Shown: positions 25,801 to 32,553 of the stretch, piece after piece
Position numbering within the stretch: position 1 is the stretch's first letter
How the letters are laid out: each line of letters starts with the position of its first letter
Assembly: GCA_031549965.1 (NCBI GenBank)
Contig: JAVBPB010000136.1
Span: 1-36,386, forward strand
Direction: 5' to 3'
From: JAVBPB01 sp031549965
GTDB lineage: Bacteria > Bacillota > Clostridia > Lachnospirales > Lachnospiraceae
Length of the DNA stretch: 36,386 bases
Notes under the pieces: model-generated
Database searches by the model: none
What the model saw: the letters and a program-made list of their open reading frames with translations, nothing else
Told to the model about the DNA's origin: nothing
Program-made: the position numbers and the translations under genes

Positions 25801-26583
25801 TTTTGTATTATATAATGTATTAATTATTATTAAATCATCTTCAAGCATAGGTAAATATAAATATGGCCCATCACTTGCATTGCTAAGATCTATGGCATGT
25901 TCTATATTTTTTATGAAATCTTTTAATAGCGATTTTATGTAATTCATTAAAAACTTCATCCATTCAGTTTTTTCCATCGTTTCTACACTGTCTATTTCAA
26001 ATGAATTTGATAAACTAGAAAGCCAGTCCATAGGCCACGGATAACTTTGGGAAAATCTATATAGCTGTAATATTAATCCCTCGATTTTTAAATCTGTTTT
26101 TCCCATGGCATAGCTTTCAATAAAATCATAAAATTCTTCACTGGCTTCTTCGTAATAGCTTTCTAGTAGTTCTTCTATAACATCTGATTTCATTAATTTA
26201 TTTTCTGCTTCTTCTAATACTCTAAAGCTTGGATCTATATCTATGGTATTAAAATTATTTCTAATTATGTTTAAGCAAAAACTGTCTATGGTTGTAATGG
26301 ATGCATTCGGTATAAGCATTAACTGTTTTTGCAAATGTGTGTCTTTAGGATTATCTTCAATTTCTTTTTCTATGGCTGTTTCAATTCTTTCCTTCATTTC
26401 TGCTGCTGCGGCACTTGTGAAGGTAAGAACCAAAATTTTGTCAATGTCTATACCGCCGTCAGTTATCATTTTAATTATTCTTTCAACTAAGACTGCTGTT
26501 TTTCCTGAACCTGCGGCGGCAGAAACTAAAATGTTCTTATTTTTAATCTCTATTACCCTTTTTTGCTCATTTGTCCAGTTCAT
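22882..26583 (-). CDS. addA: AddA, helicase-nuclease subunit of AddAB
   Basis: 1233 residues, full length. AddA is the UvrD-like helicase and nuclease subunit that processes double-strand breaks for recombination and degrades linear foreign DNA. The Q-motif and Walker A are at the N-terminus (MNWTNEQKRVI, then SAAAGSGKT at 21-29). Further motifs are ILVLTFTSAAAAEMKERI, EEILIDEYQDSNHVQE (Walker B), VGDVKQSIYKFRLARPELF, NTVRIMSIHKSKGLEFPIVF and LRILYVALTRAKEKL. The nuclease domain has GTIYHKILE and IVDFKTDRV near residue 1180. AAGGAG precedes the ATG. In relatives addA usually follows addB directly; here the rnlAB pair and a terminator separate them, so addA needs its own promoter, which I could not place with confidence. 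Confidence 0.97.
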   Translation of the reverse strand: MNWTNEQKRVIEIKNKNILVSAAAGSGKTAVLVERIIKMITDGGIDIDKILVLTFTSAAAAEMKERIETAIEKEIEDNPKDTHLQKQLMLIPNASITTIDSFCLNIIRNNFNTIDIDPSFRVLEEAENKLMKSDVIEELLESYYEEASEEFYDFIESYAMGKTDLKIEGLILQLYRFSQSYPWPMDWLSSLSNSFEIDSVETMEKTEWMKFLMNYIKSLLKDFIKNIEHAIDLSNASDGPYLYLPMLEDDLIIINTLYNTKSYFELEDKISNLNFSRLSSKKDTSISTEKREEVKNIRNDVKKTLENIKKKYFFQPSSEMLCDIKNSQISMEMLIKLTKEFSIKFSETKVSKNVIDFNDMEHLALDILVKKEGKEFIPTSVAIDLSEYFEEILIDEYQDSNHVQEMLLNSISKEKFEKPNMFMVGDVKQSIYKFRLARPELFMDKYNIYVDETYKEIPDNKYAKIDLHKNFRSREVVLCGINEIFKQIMTKELGNIDYNDNIALHAGASFLETNKNISKDVDVILVNLNTEEILEGDDDSLNELSDYTNIELEARAIANKIKELITGENPLYVWDKTDYRKAKYSDIVILLRTLKGWSDVFVDQLMSNGIPAHADSTKGYFSTIEVRTVLNLLRIIDNPRQDIALAGVLKSPIVNMTSEELGKIRAISKGELYTCLLKYIKEGEEELIKSKLISFTEQINKYRLWVSYMPIDEIINKILEDTNYYNYLSAMPAGNKRRANIEMLLQKAIQFEKTSYTGLFNFVRYIDKLKEYDVDFGEVSVIGEKDNTVRIMSIHKSKGLEFPIVFASGMGKNFNNMESKETLLIHPDLGLGPDFIDYKLRTKTPTLIKKAIADNMSLENLSEELRILYVALTRAKEKLIITGGVKKLEASLKKWISTYTQKDIKLLFTQLTKAKNYYDFIIPALVRNKAFEPILKRIDITPNDSLYINNIGKYQIDIVDLENLINNEISTQLNVAVIREELISWNENAIHDEEFKNKLKEKFNFIYPYEKDIKLKSKLTVTELKKLNKLDVQVEDYSEKIYDLAEEMSPIIPEFMSQEDKETKAYIGTIYHKILETISFKSISSMETLESELNTILQQNIITEEELKLVSKTNLFKFFNSDIGKRMINADSLGKLFKEKQFIIGVRANEINNLAESEEIVLIQGIVDVYFEDNNNLVIVDFKTDRVNNENTLIEKYEMQLNYYKKALEQISNMNVKEKIIYSFGLNKEIKLN

Positions 26584-26732
26584 ATTATACTCCTTGTTCT
26601 TCTATTCCAATGATTTAATTATGATATAAGATTATTAGAATTACCTTATATACAATTGCAGTAACTAATTTCATTACTCCGTTCTTTTAACTGTTAGGGA
26701 CTTAGAATTATTGGGGCAATTATACAAATAAG

Positions 26733-26757
26733 AAAAAACCTCCATAATAAGGAGGCT
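26733..26757 (-). terminator. Terminator after rnlB
   Basis: On the minus strand CCTCC-TTATTAT-GGAGG followed by six T. It lies just past the rnlB stop and separates rnlAB from addA. The remaining 150 bases before addA hold no gene. Confidence 0.8.
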
Positions 26758-26778
26758 CTATTTCCTAATTTATTATGT

Positions 26779-27138
26779 TTAAATTCTTTGCCCTGTCCTT
26801 AGCAAAAATTTCAACGCATTTGTTATTGTACCACATTCAAGTATATCTGAATTATTTAAAAAAAATTTTTCACTTATTTCCTTCAAAGAATCTATAATAT
26901 TTTTCCTGGATTCAAAAGACATCCTATTAATTTTTCCCTCTTCAACATCTGCCTCTAAATATCGATTGCTATTAAGTCCGTTAATAAGTGTCAAGTCAAA
27001 AACTATTTTTCCAGTGTAGTTACCTAGTTCCTCTTCAATTTTGTCAAGATTATAAGTAGGGCTATCATAAGAAGTTGCAATAATTAAATATTTATATTTA
27101 TCAATATTAGTTTTTTCAATGGAAAAATTCTTCATCAT
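26779..27138 (-). CDS. rnlB: RnlB-like antitoxin
   Basis: 119 residues. The pattern YKYLIIATSYDSPTYNLDKI, EELGNYTGKIVFDLTLINGL, NSNRYLEADV and the C-terminal ITNALKFLLRTGQRI matches the RnlB family of antitoxins as I know it. RnlB binds and inhibits the RNase toxin RnlA. It starts about 30 bases after the toxin stop, with AAAGGTGG five bases before the ATG at 27138 (a second ATG follows directly). Toxin first, antitoxin second is the E. coli rnlAB order too. The gene ends at a hairpin terminator. Confidence 0.8.
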   Translation of the reverse strand: MMKNFSIEKTNIDKYKYLIIATSYDSPTYNLDKIEEELGNYTGKIVFDLTLINGLNSNRYLEADVEEGKINRMSFESRKNIIDSLKEISEKFFLNNSDILECGTITNALKFLLRTGQRI

Positions 27139-27167
27139 AACCGCCACCTTTCCCAAAAAAGATTTTT

Positions 27168-28886
27168 CTAAATTAAATTTTCAATTACTAAGAATGTACT
27201 TTCCAATAAATTAACTATTTCGTAAAATATACTTATTGCTTCTTTTTTATTTTCAATCATTTTTGTATCAATTAATATTTGATTTGCATGAAAATATACA
27301 TGTCGAGATCTAACAAAATAATTGTAAATTTCTTCAAGAACTTGTTCATATGAAGCCTCATTAATTTTTTCTCTCTGCTTCTTTATCAATACATACTTAA
27401 TGCCTGAATTATCAGTAACAAAAACACTTCCAAAATTATGTTTTTTATCAACTGTTATCTTTTTACAATTAAGTAAAAATAATAAATATCCCTCCAAAGC
27501 TCTTAATGCAGGAAAAATACAACAAGTATAATCTTCTAGTATCTTTTCATCTTCAATCAATACAATTGAAGGAGAAAATAATTTCCATATTTCATTATCT
27601 ATTTTACCACTATTATATGCCTTAGGCAATAATTTATTTATCTTTGCTCTAACATCATTAACACAAATCGTTGTATCAACAAAAGTATTGGTCATATCTA
27701 CAACATCATTATCAGTAATACTAGGTATTAAGGAAATAAATGACAAAAACTCATTATACAAATATAGTGGCTTACCTTGAATCCCTACCTTGTAATCTTT
27801 ATATACGCTCAAAGTCAACTTGTCTCCAATTTTACTTATAAACTGATAAACATGTTTATCATCTATATTTTTCTCAGTCATTTGAACATTAGGAAGCTGC
27901 CTTAAAAATTCAATGGTTTTTTCCATCCAACCTTCACCTAAGAAAATTGAATAATTTTTATTATCTGAAGTATTCCGTATCCCTTGTTTTTCGATAGCAT
28001 TTTTTAATTTTATGGAATTTTCTACATTACTTCCAGTGGGATAAAATGTAGTAGAGCCATCTGCTCTCTGATATATATCAAGCTTAGACTCCTTTTCGTC
28101 AACAAGAAAAGTAAATCTCTTATGTTGACCAACTGTTTCTATACCTTTACCAGAAAAGTTTCCCCATATTTTAGTTCCCTCATTCAAGAGCATATTATTC
28201 AATTCTTCTAAATCACGATTAATATATACATTATCCTTAATCTCTTTATCATCAAATGTTTCTACTTTTACTTCTTTATTTGATTTGAAAATTGCATCTT
28301 TAGCCAATTGATCTGCCATGTCATTGTATTTGTTATTTGAGTGTCCTTGAACTTTTACAAATTTAATGTCTATATCATTCTTAATACTATTATAGTAAGC
28401 CTGATAAGCTTTTGTTCCATTTTTCTTAGCTCTCCACTCTCCCGTACACCATTTTGCAATGCCTTCATAGTCATGATATATTACAAGACTTTTATGTTTT
28501 TTACTCATAGCATATCGCATTGCAACTTCTGCTCCTTTTAATTCACCAGCTACATTTCTCATTTCAGCTAAATCCGTATTTAGTACCTTTTGAGAAAAAC
28601 ATTGTTCTTCTCCATCATATAAAATAACTATGCCATAAGAAAACTCTTTAGTTTCTTCATTATAACTACCATCTACATAAGCCTCAAGAACTTCATTATT
28701 TAATATATTGTCTGTTTCTTTTAGATCGTTTACTTCATTTATGTAATTTTCAGCATCTTCAAAAGTATCAAAGGTTTTATATTCTGCTCCTGAAAAACCA
28801 TTTACCTGGTTTTTACACTCATTCCAATTATTATAAATTCCTTGTTTTTTCCCCTTTTTTACAGCATAATATTTATTTTTTAACAT
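27168..28886 (-). CDS. rnlA: Viroplasmin-RNase HI-RnlA fusion toxin
   Basis: 572 residues in three parts. Residues 5-48 (YYAVKKGKKQGIYNNWNEC, GAEYKTFDTFEDAENYI) are a viroplasmin-like RNase HI N-terminal domain that binds RNA-DNA hybrids. Residues 66-198 are a complete RNase HI domain with Asp72, Glu115, Asp139, His182 and Asp192 in the expected motifs (YVDGSYNEE, GELKGAE, HDYEGIAKW, VQGHSNNKYNDMADQLA). Residues about 220-572 resemble RnlA, ending in a HEPN-type domain with ALRALEGYLLFL and FVRSRHVYFH, which holds an Arg528-x4-His533 motif. RnlA is the mRNA-degrading toxin (RNase LS) active against phage T4 lacking Dmd. E. coli RNase HI is a separate protein reported to modulate RnlA. The ATG has GAAGGGAG before it. 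The gene lies between addB and addA with its own promoter. Confidence 0.8.
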   Translation of the reverse strand: MLKNKYYAVKKGKKQGIYNNWNECKNQVNGFSGAEYKTFDTFEDAENYINEVNDLKETDNILNNEVLEAYVDGSYNEETKEFSYGIVILYDGEEQCFSQKVLNTDLAEMRNVAGELKGAEVAMRYAMSKKHKSLVIYHDYEGIAKWCTGEWRAKKNGTKAYQAYYNSIKNDIDIKFVKVQGHSNNKYNDMADQLAKDAIFKSNKEVKVETFDDKEIKDNVYINRDLEELNNMLLNEGTKIWGNFSGKGIETVGQHKRFTFLVDEKESKLDIYQRADGSTTFYPTGSNVENSIKLKNAIEKQGIRNTSDNKNYSIFLGEGWMEKTIEFLRQLPNVQMTEKNIDDKHVYQFISKIGDKLTLSVYKDYKVGIQGKPLYLYNEFLSFISLIPSITDNDVVDMTNTFVDTTICVNDVRAKINKLLPKAYNSGKIDNEIWKLFSPSIVLIEDEKILEDYTCCIFPALRALEGYLLFLLNCKKITVDKKHNFGSVFVTDNSGIKYVLIKKQREKINEASYEQVLEEIYNYFVRSRHVYFHANQILIDTKMIENKKEAISIFYEIVNLLESTFLVIENLI

Positions 28887-28910
28887 AAATTTTTTCTCCC
28901 TTCAAAAAAG

Positions 28911-29001
28911 ATAGCATTATTAATTAACTCTTCATAAACATGAACACCAAGCTTATCATTCCGCTCATAACCATATATAGTTTTGTAATGAATAATGCTA
29001 T
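28911..29001 (-). promoter_or_regulatory. Terminator-like inverted repeat in the rnlA leader
   Basis: ATAGCATTATT (28911-28921) and AATAATGCTAT (28991-29001) are perfect 11-base inverted repeats enclosing 69 bases. On the minus-strand RNA the second arm is followed by CTTTTTT and then the rnlA ribosome binding site. That is the arrangement of an attenuator, although the loop is long. A smaller hairpin (TTCAT-GTTT-ATGAA) lies inside. The gap 28887-29157 holds no gene. Confidence 0.5.
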
Positions 29002-29035
29002 ATTCAAATTATAACATATAATATAATGTATATAA

Positions 29036-29065
29036 ATTATATCACACCAAACATTTGTTTGTCAA
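29036..29065 (-). promoter_or_regulatory. Near-consensus promoter of rnlAB with spacer dyad
   Basis: On the minus strand, a perfect TTGACA (29060-29065), an 18-base spacer and a perfect TATAAT (29036-29041). A perfect dyad CAAAC-ATTT-GTTTG (29048-29061) fills most of the spacer, an ideal place for a repressor. It gives a leader of about 140 bases. Confidence 0.75.
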
Positions 29066-29157
29066 AACAATTAATTATCCAATTCTTTTACTAAAATAAA
29101 ATATATTATCATATCATTTTGAAGTTATTGAAGAACATATGCTATTTTATTAGCAGC

Positions 29158-32100
29158 TTATTGAGCTAAAATCTCCCAAATTTTATCTTCTTCAATTTTA
29201 GGCAGTTTTCTATATTCATTATTAGGAAGCTTTAAATCAAAACTACAAATTTCTTTAAATTCACAGTACTCACAAGATGTTTTGTTATCTTTTGCATAGG
29301 GGTTGATTTCAATTACTCCTGAAAGTATGGCTTCCCCTATTTCTTTTATATTCTTATATACGTGATTACTTAGTTGGCTAAATTGAGATGTACTTGCTAT
29401 TTTTGATCTTTCGGTATAACTGCCGTCTTTTTTTATGCCAACCGGCAGTATATTGGAGGAAGAACCTATTGCATCATCTAAAAGTTTTATAATATTGGGG
29501 TCATCATTAACTAATCCATCTACCTTAAGTTTTTTTAGTATTTCTAAGTCTATGTTTTCCTTAGTGCCTTCCCTGTCAACTAAAGGGTCTTTTATATTAT
29601 AATAAAAAATACCTGCCGGAATTATGTTTTTATCTGGATTTATTTTAGATTCTATTTCTACCGCGGCATTTAGGTATATCATTAATTGGAATTGCAGACC
29701 ATAGTATACACTTTCTAGTTCAAATTTTGCATTTCCCGATTTATAATCAACGATTTTTAAATATATGTTTTCACCATTATCATATTTATCTACTCGGTCA
29801 ATCTGACCTTGTAAAAATATATTTTCGTCCTTTGATAATGGTATATTTAGAGCATCTAAGTTGTCATATGAAGAAAACTTTATTTCATAGTTGTTTGGCT
29901 TAAATTTACCATGTTTTATATGCTCCGAAATTGCCCACACAGTTCGGTTGATAATTCTTGTAATTCTGTTTATGGCGTATTCATTTCTTTTTGAGCTTTT
30001 TAAAATATAATTACCATATTCATCTGTAGATTCTGCTACACTTTGAGCTACTAGTTCTTCTCTTTTTTCTTCGCTAATATCTGCCCAGTCAAGATTTTCC
30101 TCTCTTAATTTATTAGAGAAATTTTCTAAAGAGCTGTGAAATAATAGACCGAGATCTAAGGCTCCCAATTTGTATATTTCTCTTTCCATAAGCTGTAAAC
30201 CATATTTTAAAAAGTGGGAATAGGCACAGGAAGCGTATTTTTCAAGTCTTGTAACACTGTTAATAAGCTGTTTTCCATATATTGCATTGGAAACTGCTTT
30301 GGATATCTTATTTTCTTTATTAGTGTATGTGGAGGCATTTATTAGTTCAGTAATTTTGTCTTTCCAAAGTGGGTTATTATAATACCAGTTAAATAATTCC
30401 ATCCATTTTTTATTAGTATTATTATTTACATATTCCCTTAAGCCTTCTGCTATTAATTCAATTCCACTGCTTTCGGTGTTTATCTCATCTATGTTTATAG
30501 TTTCTTGTTCTTGTGTAATTTTAAGATTCGGAAATATTTTGTTAATTTTAGTTATTATATTAGAGGGCCGCATTGCTTTTCCATTAGAATCTAACTTGCT
30601 GTAACAAATATACAGCCTGTCCTGTGGTTTTGTTAAATTAAGATATAAGTAAAAATAAGTTGTAAGAGTCTCTAGTCTGTTTGTTGGAGCTAATTCCATG
30701 TCATTTGAAATAAGCAGTTCACGGTCTAAATCTGATAGTATTCCTGTGTTTGCTCCGCTTTTTGGAACTATTGTATCATTTACTCCAATAAAAAACAGTG
30801 CCTTTATATCCTTAAGCCTTGTTCTTTCTATATCACCTGCTACTACCTGATCTACTCCCGGTGGAATTACTCCTATAGAGGCTTCTTCAAATCCAGAAAT
30901 CAAGATTTGCCTGTATTCATTGGCAGTAATATAAGAATCTCCCAACAAATCAACAATTTTCTCTAAAATATCAATTGCTATTTTATATATTTGCTTATAT
31001 TCCTTTTCAAGCATTTTTTCGTTTATATTACCAAAATATATGCTGTAATTCTCAAGCTTTCTTTGTATGTCTAGGGATAATATAAAATTATATAATTCTA
31101 TGGTAAATTCCTTTACACTTTTCTTACCATTTAAGGTTTTTCTAAGTGTTATTATAGGTTTCATTACATTCGTTCTTATTTCATTTAATTTATCAAGGTC
31201 AATTTCATCTCTTGACTTAAATTGCCTTATCCATTCCATTTTCCATCTTTTATAACCTTTTATTCCCAGTGCAAGAACATAATTTTCTAAAATGTCAATG
31301 TCCTCATTGGATATATCACACAATCCACATCTTAAATATCTAAACATACTTTCATAAGTAAAATCTCTTGTTATTACTTCAAGAGATGATGTTATCAGTT
31401 CAACCAGAGGATTAGACAGCATACTTTTTTTATTATCCAAAAAATAAGGTATTCTTACATCGTCAAATACTCTTTTAATAATATTTCCATAAGTATTAAT
31501 ATCTCCTGTTACAATAGCTATATCCTTATACCTAAAACCTTGTTTTATTAGTTCTAAGATTTCATGAGATATATACTTTACTTCTGAAATTGGGTTTTTA
31601 CATAAATGAATACTAATGTTATCCTGTTCTTCTAAATATTCTTTATATGGATATCTAAAAAGATTTTTTTCTAATTCGGCAAGAGGAATACAATTCTTAA
31701 ATCTATGTGGTACTTTATCATTAATTAAAATGTCCTTTTCCCTTATAATTCCTGCACTTTGTGAAATATTATTAAGCCTGTTTATAGTTTTTTTACTTAA
31801 ATGAAAAATACTAAAATCATCATTAGTATTCGTTAAAACTCTTACGTCAATTGTTATTGTAATAACTATTTTTTTTGAATATTTCATAAGTTCTTCTAAA
31901 AGTTTATATTGCGAGGGGGTAAAGCCTGTAAAACCATCTAAATATATACTTCCATTTTTAATAATGTCTGAGTATTTTATAACCCCTCTTAATATGTCTA
32001 ATATTTCCTCAGCAGTTATATATTTTTCTTCAATCATATGTTTAAAACCATTAAATATAACACGAATGTCCTTTAGTTTTGCATTTAGTAATGGTTTATT

Positions 32101-32541
32101 TTCTGTTTTATTTATCATTTTTTCTATTTCTTCATCTGTGATGCTGTACTGATAAAACTCCGAAATTAATGATTTAAGTTCACTTATAAAACCTTGTTTC
32201 CTTACATTAGATGAAAAAAGGGTAAGCTCATCTTTTTTTTCTTCAATTACTTTTCGTAACATCATAGTTTTTCCTATATCATCCAGTATCAGCTTTTGGC
32301 TAAAGGATATTTCTGTAAATATTCTATGGGCTAATCGCATAAAGCTTAGTATGTCTATATTCATTGTTCCCTTTTGAGGATGAAGCATTACAATGTCCTT
32401 TTGGGTCTGCATGGTAAATTGTTCGGGTACTATAACCAAATAATTCTCTAATTCATTTTCCATGGATTTACTTATAATATCTTTATATAGTTTAAATGAT
32501 TTTCCTGATCCTGAACTGCCTATAAGTAATTGCAGTGGCAT
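29158..32541 (-). CDS. addB: AddB, nuclease and Fe-S subunit of AddAB
   Basis: 1127 residues, full length. The N-terminal Walker A is LIGSSGSGKSF (about 6-16). The nuclease core is marked by FLQGQIDRVDKYD and IVDYKSG in the C-terminal quarter. Four cysteines that bind the structural [4Fe-4S] cluster are present: one in KYASCAYSHFLKYG and three near the C-terminus in SCEYCEFKEICSF (Cys1090, Cys1093, Cys1099). AddB pairs with AddA to resect broken DNA ends and recognise Chi-like sites. The gene begins 12 bases after recQ, with AGAGGTG before the ATG, so recQ-addB form one unit. addA would be expected next but is displaced by rnlAB. Confidence 0.97.
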   Translation of the reverse strand: MPLQLLIGSSGSGKSFKLYKDIISKSMENELENYLVIVPEQFTMQTQKDIVMLHPQKGTMNIDILSFMRLAHRIFTEISFSQKLILDDIGKTMMLRKVIEEKKDELTLFSSNVRKQGFISELKSLISEFYQYSITDEEIEKMINKTENKPLLNAKLKDIRVIFNGFKHMIEEKYITAEEILDILRGVIKYSDIIKNGSIYLDGFTGFTPSQYKLLEELMKYSKKIVITITIDVRVLTNTNDDFSIFHLSKKTINRLNNISQSAGIIREKDILINDKVPHRFKNCIPLAELEKNLFRYPYKEYLEEQDNISIHLCKNPISEVKYISHEILELIKQGFRYKDIAIVTGDINTYGNIIKRVFDDVRIPYFLDNKKSMLSNPLVELITSSLEVITRDFTYESMFRYLRCGLCDISNEDIDILENYVLALGIKGYKRWKMEWIRQFKSRDEIDLDKLNEIRTNVMKPIITLRKTLNGKKSVKEFTIELYNFILSLDIQRKLENYSIYFGNINEKMLEKEYKQIYKIAIDILEKIVDLLGDSYITANEYRQILISGFEEASIGVIPPGVDQVVAGDIERTRLKDIKALFFIGVNDTIVPKSGANTGILSDLDRELLISNDMELAPTNRLETLTTYFYLYLNLTKPQDRLYICYSKLDSNGKAMRPSNIITKINKIFPNLKITQEQETINIDEINTESSGIELIAEGLREYVNNNTNKKWMELFNWYYNNPLWKDKITELINASTYTNKENKISKAVSNAIYGKQLINSVTRLEKYASCAYSHFLKYGLQLMEREIYKLGALDLGLLFHSSLENFSNKLREENLDWADISEEKREELVAQSVAESTDEYGNYILKSSKRNEYAINRITRIINRTVWAISEHIKHGKFKPNNYEIKFSSYDNLDALNIPLSKDENIFLQGQIDRVDKYDNGENIYLKIVDYKSGNAKFELESVYYGLQFQLMIYLNAAVEIESKINPDKNIIPAGIFYYNIKDPLVDREGTKENIDLEILKKLKVDGLVNDDPNIIKLLDDAIGSSSNILPVGIKKDGSYTERSKIASTSQFSQLSNHVYKNIKEIGEAILSGVIEINPYAKDNKTSCEYCEFKEICSFDLKLPNNEYRKLPKIEEDKIWEILAQ

Positions 32542-32553
32542 ATAATCACCTCT

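Noticed and set aside
26243..26629. 128-codon plus-strand frame
   Set aside because: It lies antisense to the start of addA, whose motifs are unmistakable; no ribosome binding site or family match.
28887..29157. T-box or known riboswitch in the rnlA leader
   Set aside because: No conserved T-box sequence or recognisable riboswitch core; only inverted repeats and a T-run.
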